From contig DASSLY010000081.1 of the NCBI GenBank assembly GCA_035689185.1, forward strand, positions 1 to 32,439: 32,439 bases of DNA, given 5' to 3'. Numbering within the stretch: position 1 is the first letter of the stretch; the number at the start of each line of letters is the position of its first letter. A model generated the notes under the pieces. The model had not been told where the DNA came from and made no database searches. It was given only the letters and a program-made list of their open reading frames with translations. The stretch comes from DASSLY01 sp035689185. GTDB lineage: Bacteria > Actinomycetota > Actinomycetes > Actinomycetales > Dermatophilaceae. Both the position numbers and the translations under genes were made by a program. Below are positions 6,666-14,148 of the stretch, in pieces.

Positions 6666-8861
6666 ATGGCCATCATGCCCACCCGCACCGCCGACGACGT
6701 CCTCGCGGCGCTGGACCCCGAGCAGCGCCTCGTCGCCTCCACGCCGACGGGGCCGATGTGCGTGCTCGCGGGGGCCGGCACCGGCAAGACTCGCGCCATC
6801 ACCCACCGCGTCGCGTATGCCGTGCACGCCGGTGTCGTCGAGCCGTCCCGGGTGCTCGCGGTCACCTTCACCGCGCGTGCGGCGGGGGAGATGCGGACCC
6901 GACTGCGCGAGCTGGGCGTCCAGGGGGTGCAGGCCCGCACCTTCCACGCGGCTGCCTTGCGGCAGCTGCACTACTTCTGGCCGCACGCGGTCGGGGGGGC
7001 CGCCCCGGAGGTGCTGCCGCACAAGGCCGGCGCGGTCGCCGAAGCCGGCGCGAGGCTGCGGCTGCAGCTGGACCGCGCGGTCGTGCGGGACCTGGCCGCC
7101 GAGGTGGAATGGGCCAAGGTCAGCCTGCTTACCCCGCAGACCTATCCCGAGGCGGCCCGGCGGGCGGCGCGCGACCCGGCCGGGCTCGACCCGACCGCGG
7201 TGGCGCGGCTGCTGCAGGTCTATGAGGAGGTCAAGGCCGAGCGCGGCGTCATCGACTTCGAGGACGTCCTTCTGGTGACGGCGGGGATCCTCGGCGATCG
7301 GGCGGACATCGCCGAGACGGTGCGACGGCAGTACCGCCACTTCGTCGTCGACGAGTACCAGGACGTCAACGCGGTCCAGCAGCGGCTGCTCGACCTGTGG
7401 CTGGGCGACCGCGACGACATCTGCGTAGTCGGCGACCCGGCGCAGACCATCTACTCCTTCACCGGCGCCAGCCCGAGGCACCTGCTCGAGTTCACCCGCC
7501 GGCACCCCGCCGCCCAGGTCGTCCGGCTGGTCCGCAACTACCGGTCGACGCCGCAGGTGGTGGGCCTGGCCAACGCCGTCCTGCGGGCTGGCGGCGGGCG
7601 CGGCTTCGTCGAGCTGCGCGCACAGGCCGAGCCGGGACCGCAGCCGACCCTCACCGCATACCCGGACGAGCCGGCCGAAGCGGCGGGGATCGCGCGCTCG
7701 GTGCAGGCGCTGCTCGCTGCCGGCACCCGGGCCGGCGAGGTCGCGGTGCTGTTCCGGACCAATGCCCAGTCGCAGGCCGTCGAGGCCGCGCTGGCCGAGG
7801 CCGGTGTCGCCTTCCTGGTCCGCGGCGGCGAGCGGTTCTTCGCCCGGCCGGAGGTCCGCTCCGCGGTGCTGCTGCTGCGCGGTGCCGCGCGCGCCGACGA
7901 CGGGGCGTTGCCGCTGCCGAACCTGGTCCGCGACGTGCTCACCGGCGCCGGATGGACCGACCGCGCGCCCACGGCCGCGGGTGCGGTGCGCGAGCGCTGG
8001 GAGTCCCTGCAGGCCCTTGCCGCGCTCGCCGACGACCTGGCCGCCGCGCAGCCGGGAGCGCGGCTGCCGGACCTGGTCCGCGACCTGGACGAGCGCGCAG
8101 CGGCGCAGCACGCCCCGACCGTGCAGGGGGTGACCCTCGCGTCGCTGCACGCGGCAAAGGGGCTGGAGTGGGATGCGGTGTTCGTGCTCGGCTGCAGCGA
8201 CGGGTTCATCCCGATCAGCATGGCGGAGGGGTGGGAGGCCGTCGAGGAGGAGCGGAGGCTGTTCTACGTCGGGCTGACGCGGGCCAGACGGGAGCTGCGG
8301 CTGTCCTGGGCGGCGGCCCGTCACGCCGGCGGCCGGGCGACCCGGCGGCCGTCACGCTTCCTCGACGGCGCCGCCAGCATCCTCGGCGACGGGGTCCAGG
8401 ACCGGCCCGCCGGCGCTCGGCCAGCCAAAGGGGGCAAGGCCGGCAAGGCGGGCCAGACCGGCAACGCTGGCAAGGCCGGCAGGGCCGGCAGGGCCGTCAG
8501 GGCCGGCAAGGTCGCGGTGCTGCACCACTGCCGCGGCTGCGGCGCGGACCTGCGCACCGCCGCGGAGCGCAAGGTGGGCCGGTGCGGGGCGTGCCCGCCC
8601 GGCTACGACGTCGAGACGTTCGATGCGCTGCGGAGCTGGCGGCTGGCCCTGGCGAGCGCGACCAAGGTGCCGGCATACGTGGTGTTCACCGACGCCACGC
8701 TGACCGCCATCGCGGAGCGCCGCCCGGCGGACGAGGACGAGCTTGCGGCCATCTCCGGGGTGGGGGCGCGCAAGCTGGAGCGGTACGGCCCGGACGTGCT
8801 CGCCATCCTGGGCGGGGCCGACCCGGCGGCGCTGGCGCAGAACCATGCCGTCGCAACGTGA
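6666..8861 (+). CDS. uvrD2: ATP-dependent DNA helicase UvrD2 (SF1A, C-terminal tetracysteine and HRDC domains)
   Basis: 731-aa superfamily 1A 3'-5' helicase for DNA repair. All motifs are visible: Walker A AGAGTGKT (35-42), Ia VTFTARAAGEMRTRL, II VVDEYQD (~228), III GDPAQTIYSFTGA (~256), IV VRNYRST (~290), V HAAKGLEWD (~494), VI YVGLTRARREL. After a Gly/Lys/Ala-rich linker (about 578-615) come a tetracysteine motif (HCRGCG then CGACP, from C622) and an HRDC domain ending in AISGVGARKLERYG. This is the actinobacterial UvrD2 architecture. AGAGGA (6651-6656) precedes ATG 6666. It is followed directly by the whiB7 locus, as in mycobacteria. Confidence 0.96.
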   Translation: MAIMPTRTADDVLAALDPEQRLVASTPTGPMCVLAGAGTGKTRAITHRVAYAVHAGVVEPSRVLAVTFTARAAGEMRTRLRELGVQGVQARTFHAAALRQLHYFWPHAVGGAAPEVLPHKAGAVAEAGARLRLQLDRAVVRDLAAEVEWAKVSLLTPQTYPEAARRAARDPAGLDPTAVARLLQVYEEVKAERGVIDFEDVLLVTAGILGDRADIAETVRRQYRHFVVDEYQDVNAVQQRLLDLWLGDRDDICVVGDPAQTIYSFTGASPRHLLEFTRRHPAAQVVRLVRNYRSTPQVVGLANAVLRAGGGRGFVELRAQAEPGPQPTLTAYPDEPAEAAGIARSVQALLAAGTRAGEVAVLFRTNAQSQAVEAALAEAGVAFLVRGGERFFARPEVRSAVLLLRGAARADDGALPLPNLVRDVLTGAGWTDRAPTAAGAVRERWESLQALAALADDLAAAQPGARLPDLVRDLDERAAAQHAPTVQGVTLASLHAAKGLEWDAVFVLGCSDGFIPISMAEGWEAVEEERRLFYVGLTRARRELRLSWAAARHAGGRATRRPSRFLDGAASILGDGVQDRPAGARPAKGGKAGKAGQTGNAGKAGRAGRAVRAGKVAVLHHCRGCGADLRTAAERKVGRCGACPPGYDVETFDALRSWRLALASATKVPAYVVFTDATLTAIAERRPADEDELAAISGVGARKLERYGPDVLAILGGADPAALAQNHAVAT

Positions 8862-8920
8862 TTCATCCGGTTGGGCGGAGACACGCCCGACCTCGGGGGC
8901 CGGCGAGGAAAAGTGGTCGT

Positions 8921-8957
8921 AATTCCGTTGCGAGCCGCGACGGCAGTCCCGTAGCGT
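8921..8957 (+). promoter_or_regulatory. whiB7 promoter with AT-rich element beside the -35
   Basis: The -35 TTGCGA (8928-8933) and -10 TAGCGT (8952-8957) are 18 bp apart. Immediately upstream of the -35 is the AT-rich patch TAATT (8920-8924), with a further AAAA just before it, in otherwise very GC-rich DNA. WhiB7 is known to activate its own and target promoters with SigA by using its AT-hook at such AT-rich DNA next to the -35. The predicted RNA start near 8964 gives a leader of about 520 nt before whiB7. Confidence 0.75.
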
Positions 8958-9024
8958 GGGCGCGAACCCACCGGCCGGCGACCGTCGGCGCGCACCCGAG
9001 CAGCAGAGAGGAGGCTGGACAGCG

Positions 9025-9276
9025 ATGGAGATGACCACGATGACCACGACCGCGGCACCCGCGTTCGCCCTGGGCCTGCTACGCCCGCAGCACGCCAGCC
9101 TCCGCACGGTTGGCGCCGGGCGTGCGTTCCAGGGGACAGGTGTGCCCAGCCTCGGTGCGGGTGCCTCCACCGACACGCGCCTCGCGCTCGTTGCGGCCAC
9201 CGTCCAGACCTACGCCCCGATCACCGACGTCGTGCCCGACGTCGCGTTCCCGTCCCGTGGGAGACCACCGGTCTAG
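9025..9276 (+). CDS. whiB7 upstream ORF (83-aa leader peptide)
   Basis: An 83-codon ORF within the whiB7 leader, starting MEMTTMTTTAAPAFALGLL after the ribosome binding site GAGAGGAGG (about 9006-9014). I recognise no protein family. Its TAG stop ends at 9276, 24 nt before the intrinsic terminator at 9300, so ribosome position on this ORF can affect whether the terminator folds. That is the arrangement established for whiB7 attenuation in actinobacteria, where inhibited translation of an upstream ORF lets RNA polymerase read through. The peptide itself may be dispensable; the Thr-rich start may or may not matter. Confidence 0.75.
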   Translation: MEMTTMTTTAAPAFALGLLRPQHASLRTVGAGRAFQGTGVPSLGAGASTDTRLALVAATVQTYAPITDVVPDVAFPSRGRPPV

Positions 9277-9290
9277 CACCAGCAGACCAG

Positions 9291-9299
9291 GTCACCTCC
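9291..9299 (+). promoter_or_regulatory. Leader segment complementary to the whiB7 Shine-Dalgarno
   Basis: GTCACCTCC (9291-9299) is a perfect reverse complement of GGAGGTGAC (9471-9479), the whiB7 ribosome binding site. It abuts the 5' arm of the attenuator hairpin and lies 15 nt after the upstream ORF stop. Pairing could mask the ribosome binding site in read-through RNA. This is inferred from sequence only. Confidence 0.4.
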
Positions 9300-9344
9300 A
9301 GGCCGCGGAACCCGACATCCGGGATCCGCGGCCTTCGTGTTGTT
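9300..9344 (+). terminator. whiB7 leader intrinsic terminator (attenuator)
   Basis: AGGCCGCGGA (9300-9309) pairs with TCCGCGGCCT (9325-9334), with an inner CCC/GGG extension across an A/A mismatch. A T-rich run TTCGTGTTGTTC (9334-9345) follows. An upstream GCGGCC inside the leader ORF (9193-9198) could pair with the 5' arm (GGCCGC). A downstream GGCCGCG (9350-9356) could pair with the 3' arm. Mutually exclusive folds are therefore available. Confidence 0.75.
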
Positions 9345-9484
9345 CGGTCGGCCGCGAACTGGCCATCGCAGAAGTGCATCGCAAGACCAGGTCGGAGCCT
9401 CCTCACCAGGGAGGACCGGCTGCAGAGCTGGCTCGGAGCCCAACCGGGTGCCCGAGCGGGAACGACCGAAGGAGGTGACACGAG

Positions 9485-9784
9485 ATGCAGCTGAGCGAGC
9501 TGATCGACGAGCTGACGGAGCGTGGCGCGCGAGCAAGCCAGTGCGGCGAGGGCATCCCGTGCCGCGAGAACGACGCCGAGCTGTGGTTCGCCGAGAGCCC
9601 AGCCGACGTGGAGTTCGCCAAGTCGTTGTGCGGCACCTGCCCCGCCCGGGTGCAGTGTCTGGAAGGGGCGCTCATGCGCGAGGAGCCGTGGGGCGTCTGG
9701 GGTGGCGAGCTGTTCGTCCAGGGCGTCGTGGTCCCGCGCAAGCGGCCCCGCGGCCGGCCCCGCAAGACACCGCTCGCCGCCTGA
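9485..9784 (+). CDS. whiB7: Transcriptional regulator WhiB7
   Basis: 99-aa iron-sulfur WhiB-family activator of intrinsic resistance to ribosome-targeting antibiotics, working with the primary sigma factor. Cys ligands for the [4Fe-4S] cluster are C20/C26 and C49, C52, C58 (LCGTCPARVQC). The G[VI]WGG turn is present as GVWGGEL. The C-terminal AT-hook RKRPRGRPRK identifies it as WhiB7 rather than another Wbl. The start is fixed by a near-perfect ribosome binding site AAGGAGGTGA (9469-9478), 6 nt before ATG. Expression is predicted to depend on the autoregulatory promoter and attenuator upstream. A GC-rich hairpin follows the stop. Confidence 0.96.
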   Translation: MQLSELIDELTERGARASQCGEGIPCRENDAELWFAESPADVEFAKSLCGTCPARVQCLEGALMREEPWGVWGGELFVQGVVVPRKRPRGRPRKTPLAA

Positions 9785-9801
9785 TCCGTCACCCCGCCGC
9801 G

Positions 9802-9834
9802 ACCACCGGGCCGCGCCGCGCGCGACCCGGTGGT
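9802..9834 (+). terminator. Hairpin after whiB7
   Basis: ACCACCGGG (9802-9810) pairs perfectly with CCCGGTGGT (9826-9834) across a GC-rich loop, 18 nt after the whiB7 stop. There is no U-tract. It is a plausible transcript end or 3' stabiliser. Confidence 0.5.
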
Positions 9835-9886
9835 GCGCCGGGTGCTGGCCGCCGGACAGCTGTGCCGGCACGGCCGGACGCTTTCG

Positions 9887-9963
9887 GGCACGCGCCTGGT
9901 GCGCCCCCGGGCACGCCCCTGGCACGCCCCCGGGCACGCCCCCGGCACGCCTCTGGCGCCGCC
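9887..9963. repeat. Short degenerate tandem repeats (GGCACGCCCCC-like)
   Basis: About five adjacent imperfect copies of an 11-12 bp unit (variants of GGCACGCCCC) fill the gap between whiB7 and the next small gene. Apart from the hairpin at 9802-9834, no convincing gene is seen in 9785-10070. Confidence 0.6.
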
Positions 9964-10070
9964 CTGGAGTCACCACGCCGAGGGGCGCTCTGACGGGCCC
10001 TGCTCGACTGAGCGCCCGTCGACCCGCCGTCACCAAACACCCGCAGTCCCAACCCACTTTGGAGTCCGTC

Positions 10071-10199
10071 ATGCATAACGTCCAGTACGAGCAGCTCGCC
10101 CGAGCCAAACGGGAGGAGCGCGATCGCAAGCTGCAGCGCCCCGGCGGCCGTAGCTCGCTGCAGGTCCTCCGCAGCGCTCGGCGTGCCAGCCAGCCCTGA
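10071..10199 (+). CDS. Small basic hypothetical protein (42 aa)
   Basis: A 42-aa ORF beginning MHNVQYEQLARAKREERDRK, strongly charged and probably helical. GGAG (10061-10064) lies 6 nt before the ATG. GC3 is high and a perfect 16-bp-stem hairpin follows, which supports a real transcription unit. I recognise no family. It could be a small conserved actinobacterial protein or a spurious ORF. Confidence 0.5.
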   Translation: MHNVQYEQLARAKREERDRKLQRPGGRSSLQVLRSARRASQP

Positions 10200-10274
10200 C
10201 CCCGGCTGGCCGCTCGCCGCGCGTTCCGGGCGCCGACCCGGCGCTCACCCGGCGCCGCCGCCGGGACCACCTTC

Positions 10275-10310
10275 GCGGCCACCGGCTCCGCAGACGGAGC
10301 CGGTGGCCGC
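10275..10310. terminator. Strong hairpin, 16-bp perfect stem
   Basis: GCGGCCACCGGCTCCG (10275-10290), loop CAGA, and its exact complement at 10295-10310. No U-tract follows. It separates the small gene at 10071 from the phosphatase promoter at 10351. Confidence 0.7.
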
Positions 10311-10321
10311 ATCGCGTCCCG

Positions 10322-10356
10322 CAGCTCGACACCTCGTCCCAGCTCGACACTAGAGT
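10322..10356 (+). promoter_or_regulatory. Promoter with 11-bp direct repeat, leaderless start of the phosphatase gene
   Basis: TAGAGT (10351-10356) ends 7 nt before GTG 10364. CAGCTCGACAC occurs at 10322-10332 and again at 10340-10350, 18 bp apart. The first copy covers the -35 region (TCGACA, 19-bp spacer) and the second abuts the -10, so the repeat could be an operator. Confidence 0.45.
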
Positions 10357-10363
10357 CCGCAGG

Positions 10364-11902
10364 GTGTCCGCCCTCAGCCCTTCCGAACGGGCCCGCCGAC
10401 GCCAGCTCGTGGTCGCCGCCCTGACCAGCCAGGACCTGGCCGGGATCGTCGACCTGGTGGTGTGGGTCGAGGGCGACAGTGCCGTCGCCGCCAACGCGAC
10501 CGGCACGGTGGAGCTGCGACCCGACGGCAGCGTCGCGGTACGCAGCGGCACGAACCCGATTGCCTCCCAGGACCCGATGGCCTTCCTGCCTTACCCGCTC
10601 GAGCTCGCCAGCCCGGCGCCGGCCACCTCCCGCGCCAACGCCTACCCGTATGCCGCGCGACGGATCCGTTCCCTGTTCGCCGACCCCTCCCGGTCCCCGG
10701 ACGTCGCCGTCGTGCACACCCCGCGGCACCGGTTCCTCCAGGAGGGCGGGCACGTCGGCGAGCACGGCTCGCTCGACGTCATCCAATCCCGCGCGCCGCT
10801 GCTGCTGTCCGGCCCGGGAGTCGCCCCGGTCGGCCTGGTCGACGACCACGCCCGGCTGGTCGACGTCGGGCCCACGCTGGCGGTGCTCGCCGGGGTGCCC
10901 GCGGCCGACCTGGCCGACGCGTTCGGCGACCCGCTCGACGGAGCCGAGCTCGCGGCATACCTGCGGCTCGCCGAGCTGCCCGACCCCCCGGTGGTGGTCG
11001 GGATGCTCTGGGACGGCGCCCACTGCGGCGAGCTGCTGCGGCTGGCCGAGGGGGGGGAGCTGCGGGGGGTGGCTCGGCTGCTGGACCGCGGGGTGGCGCT
11101 GCGCGGCGGCGCGGTGGCGGAGTTCCCCAGCGTCACATTGACCAACCACGCCAGCATCCTCACCGGGGTCGGGCCCGGCCGGCACGGGGTGCTCGGCAAC
11201 GTCTTCTACGACCGCGAGACCGGCGAGCGGGTCGTCCCCAACGACGCCGCCACCTGGCACCGGTCGGCGCAGTGGCTGCGGCCCGGCGTTCGGACCGTGT
11301 TCGAGCTGGTCAACACGGCTGTCGCGACCGGGACCGGCCCGGGTGGGGCGGACACACCGCGAACGGCCGCCGTCGACGAGGCGGTGGACCGCGGGGCCGA
11401 CTACTCGACGATGGCACTGGTCAGGGCATCCGGCGGCGCCGACGGCGCCGCCGGGCTGGACGGGCTGCTCCCGGACGCCAGCCAGTCACCGAACGTGTCG
11501 CTACCGGCGGCGCTGGATGACGCGTACTACCGCTGGGGCACCCGGGTCGACGACGCGGGGTTGCAGCAGATGCTGCAGCTGTTCGGTGGCGGCGTCCCGC
11601 CGCGGCTGACCTGGTGGTCCACCGTGGTCACCGACGCCGGCCACCACGGCGGCGGACCCCGGTCGGAGCTGGCGACCGCGTCGCTGCGGGACGCCGACAC
11701 GCGGCTGTGCAGCTTCCTGGCGCACCTGGAGCGGGCCGGCCTGTTCCACCAAGTCAGCTTCCTGCTGACCGCCGACCACGGGTTCGAGGGCACCGACCCC
11801 GGTGTCACCGGGTCGTGGCGGCCTGCCCTGGACGCCCTGGGCCTTCCGTACCGGGACGAGGGCCCGGGATTCGTCTACCTGCTCGCGGACCGCCCCGGGT
11901 GA
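10364..11902 (+). CDS. Alkaline-phosphatase-superfamily phosphodiesterase-like protein with unusual domain order
   Basis: 512-aa protein with no signal peptide. The second half carries the type I phosphodiesterase/nucleotide pyrophosphatase core: FPSVTLTNHASILTG with Thr258 as likely nucleophile, VTDAGHHGGGP, and the metal motif TADHGFEG (D471, H472). The first half (about 110-182) contains VHTPRHRFLQEGGHVGEHGS, then RAPLLLSGPGV and LVDVGPTLAVLAGV. In this superfamily those motifs normally come last, after the DHG motif. The protein therefore looks circularly permuted or partly duplicated. Substrate unknown; phosphodiester or phosphonate hydrolysis is plausible. It ends one base before the convergent ABC1 kinase gene. 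Confidence 0.82.
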   Translation: MSALSPSERARRRQLVVAALTSQDLAGIVDLVVWVEGDSAVAANATGTVELRPDGSVAVRSGTNPIASQDPMAFLPYPLELASPAPATSRANAYPYAARRIRSLFADPSRSPDVAVVHTPRHRFLQEGGHVGEHGSLDVIQSRAPLLLSGPGVAPVGLVDDHARLVDVGPTLAVLAGVPAADLADAFGDPLDGAELAAYLRLAELPDPPVVVGMLWDGAHCGELLRLAEGGELRGVARLLDRGVALRGGAVAEFPSVTLTNHASILTGVGPGRHGVLGNVFYDRETGERVVPNDAATWHRSAQWLRPGVRTVFELVNTAVATGTGPGGADTPRTAAVDEAVDRGADYSTMALVRASGGADGAAGLDGLLPDASQSPNVSLPAALDDAYYRWGTRVDDAGLQQMLQLFGGGVPPRLTWWSTVVTDAGHHGGGPRSELATASLRDADTRLCSFLAHLERAGLFHQVSFLLTADHGFEGTDPGVTGSWRPALDALGLPYRDEGPGFVYLLADRPG

Positions 11903-11903
11903 C

Positions 11904-13229
11904 CTACCACCCGACGGGCGGCAGATCGGCCTGCGGCAGCCACTGGCCGACCAGCTCGCGCCCCTCGACCTCGCCCTCCAACTGGCACAGCACCCCGATT
12001 CCGCCCAGCCAGACCCGGTGGATGAGCAGGTAGGACGGCGGCAGGTTCAGCCGCATCCCGATGGTGAAGGCCGGTCGGCGGGGGTCGTTGATGTGGCTGA
12101 AGATGCCCCGCAGCCAGGCGCGGCTGAAGGTGAAGGTGTCGGTGCGCAGCGGGGCCACGAACGGGTCCAGGTAGGCCAGCAGCTGGTCGGCCGGGATCTC
12201 GATGCCGCGCCGGATGAAGCCCGCCTCGCGCAGGCCGCCCAACACTGCCTCGTCGTCACCCGCCAGCGCGGCGGTGAGCAGCTGACCCATCTCCGCCGGA
12301 AGCCCGCCCGGCAGCCGGTTGACCGCACCGAAGTCGATGACGCCCATCCGGCCGTCCGGCAGCAGCCGGAAGTTACCCGGGTGCGGGTCCGCGTGCAGCA
12401 GCCCGGCGCGCTGCGGACCGGCGAGGAGGAACTCCATGTACCGGTTGGCGGCTGCGTCGCGTTCTGCCTGAGTGCCTCGGGCGATGATCACCGACAGCGG
12501 CGTGCCGTCCACCCACTCGGTCACCAGGACCTGACCGCCGTGGTGCACGACGTCGGGGACGAAAAAGGAGGGGTCACCGCGGAACGCGGAGGCGAACGCC
12601 GCTTGCGACCCGGCCTCCAGGTGGTAGTCGAGCTCCTCGGCGACCCGGCGCTTCAGCTCCTCGGTGATCGGCTTGATGTCCAGGCCGGGTATCCACGACG
12701 CGGCGACCCGGGCCACCCGGGCAGCCTGGTTGAGGTCGCTGAGCAGCGCCGGCCCGGCGCCCGGGTACTGCACCTTCACCGCGACCTGCCGGCCGTCGTG
12801 CCACACCCCACGGTGCACCTGGCCGATGGAAGCGGCCGCCGCAGGGCGGTCGTCGAAGGAGAGGAACTTGGTCCGCCACCGGGTGCCCAGCGCGGCGCGC
12901 AGCACCCGGTGCACGGTGCTCGCCGGCATGGGGGGCGCCGCGTCCTGCAACCGGGTCAAGGTGGCGCGGTACGGCGCGGCCAGCTCCTCCGGCATGGCGG
13001 CCTCGAAGATCGACATCGCCTGGCCGAACTTCATCGCCCCGCCCTTGAGCTCGCCGAGCACCTTGAACAGCTGCTCGGCGGTCCGGGCCTGCACCTCGGC
13101 GGCGACCAGTTCGGCCGGCTTGCCGCCCACCCGCTTGCCGAGTCCCCAGGCGGTCCGCCCGGCAAAGCCGATGGGCAACGTGGCGAGCTTCGCGGTCCGG
13201 GTGACCGCCTTACGGGGGAGCTCGCTCAT
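11904..13229 (-). CDS. ABC1/UbiB-family atypical protein kinase
   Basis: 441-aa protein of the ABC1 (UbiB/AarF/ADCK) family. Diagnostic motifs: KxGQ as KFGQ (67-70), the Ala-rich loop AAAASIGQVH (130-139) in place of the glycine loop, ATP-anchoring K152 in VAVKVQYPG, catalytic HADPHPGN (279-286) and metal-binding DFG (299-301). The family acts as ATPases/kinases in lipid or quinone biology; the actinobacterial substrate is unknown. The ATG lies 10 nt after the stop of the upstream Cys-rich gene, with AGGTGAG as ribosome binding site, so the two form an operon. The M. tuberculosis relative Rv3197 also neighbours whiB7 (from memory). Confidence 0.93.
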   Translation of the reverse strand: MSELPRKAVTRTAKLATLPIGFAGRTAWGLGKRVGGKPAELVAAEVQARTAEQLFKVLGELKGGAMKFGQAMSIFEAAMPEELAAPYRATLTRLQDAAPPMPASTVHRVLRAALGTRWRTKFLSFDDRPAAAASIGQVHRGVWHDGRQVAVKVQYPGAGPALLSDLNQAARVARVAASWIPGLDIKPITEELKRRVAEELDYHLEAGSQAAFASAFRGDPSFFVPDVVHHGGQVLVTEWVDGTPLSVIIARGTQAERDAAANRYMEFLLAGPQRAGLLHADPHPGNFRLLPDGRMGVIDFGAVNRLPGGLPAEMGQLLTAALAGDDEAVLGGLREAGFIRRGIEIPADQLLAYLDPFVAPLRTDTFTFSRAWLRGIFSHINDPRRPAFTIGMRLNLPPSYLLIHRVWLGGIGVLCQLEGEVEGRELVGQWLPQADLPPVGW

Positions 13230-13239
13230 ACGACCATTC

Positions 13240-14148
13240 TCACCTGCCGGGACTGGGATCAGTGACGCAGTGGCACCGTGGGTGCCGCTGCCACTGTCGG
13301 TAGTCGACTCCGGGCCAGGGCAGGCCGACCTCGATGGACAGTCCCTGCGGCACCGGCTGCCCGTCCAGCCAGGCGTGCCCGACCATCGCGACGATGCCCG
13401 ACCCCAGCTCCGCCAGCGGTGAGGGGACTTCCACCGCCCGGACGCCGAAGCCCGGCTCCGGCGCCAGCTGGTCAAGCAGCAGCGGCCACGCCTGGTCGCG
13501 GTCGGCGCGGTGCCGGTCCAGGCAGCCCAGGCAGGGGCCGCCGGTCGACACGAGCGGGCCGACGACCAGGCGCTGCCGGTGCGCGACGACGGGCAGGTGC
13601 GGGACTCCGCGACGCCGCCACGGCTCCCCACGGCCGGCTCGCACGGCGTCCCGGGCGAGGAGCACCACCAGATCGGGGGGGCGCGTCACCGGGTCATGCC
13701 TCAACTCGAAGTCGAGGGCGTCGGCGGCCTGCTCACCGACTTGCACCTGGCCGACACCCCCGGCGCGCAGCAGCTCGGCTACGGTCTCGGGCAGGGCTCC
13801 GGCGCCGCTGACCACCACGATCTGGTGGCGTCGCCGACGCGGGTCGCCCGGTTCGCACGGGTATGCGGTGCCGTCGGGCTCCGCGAGCAGGCGGCGCTCC
13901 CGCAGCGTGCCCAGCAGCGCAGCGAGCCGGCCTGCGCGCGCGGTGCTCAGCGTCGCGGTCAGCTCGGCGGTGACCGGGGACGGCGGGTCCGCCGCCCTGC
14001 CGAGCCGTTGCAGCAACGCGACCTCGTCGTCGGTCAGCCCCTCGACCACCAGCCCGGTGTCCTGGTGCTGGCCGAGCTGGACGCTGCCGGGTCCTCGCCG
14101 AAGCGGGTGGATGTCGGTGCGAAGCCGAGGTACTGCGTGAGCGAGCAT
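13240..14148 (-). CDS. Cyclodehydratase/E1-like protein with four-Cys zinc site (TOMM leader-binding type)
   Basis: 302-aa protein. The N-terminal third (VEGLTDDEVALLQRLG, then TLRERRLL) resembles the winged-helix leader-binding part of TOMM cyclodehydratases. The centre has a Rossmann-like start (HQIVVVSGAGALPETVAELL) without a clear ATP site. The C-terminal half has the paired Cys motifs GGPCLGC (C206, C209) and HPRCHC (C292, C294), a typical structural zinc site of these proteins. No YcaO or precursor-peptide gene is visible nearby, so it is an orphan, like the actinobacterial homologues beside ABC1 kinases. ATG 14148 has GGAGAGG only 2 nt upstream, so the start is uncertain. Confidence 0.8.
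   Translation of the reverse strand: MLAHAVPRLRTDIHPLRRGPGSVQLGQHQDTGLVVEGLTDDEVALLQRLGRAADPPSPVTAELTATLSTARAGRLAALLGTLRERRLLAEPDGTAYPCEPGDPRRRRHQIVVVSGAGALPETVAELLRAGGVGQVQVGEQAADALDFELRHDPVTRPPDLVVLLARDAVRAGRGEPWRRRGVPHLPVVAHRQRLVVGPLVSTGGPCLGCLDRHRADRDQAWPLLLDQLAPEPGFGVRAVEVPSPLAELGSGIVAMVGHAWLDGQPVPQGLSIEVGLPWPGVDYRQWQRHPRCHCVTDPSPGR

Noticed and set aside
9887..9963. CRISPR array
   Set aside because: Units are 11-12 bp, adjacent and degenerate with no spacers; no cas genes are present.
11802..13265. Plus-strand open frame opposite the ABC1 kinase
   Set aside because: The minus strand has KFGQ, AAAS, HADPHPGN and DFG motifs in order; the plus frame is a shadow.
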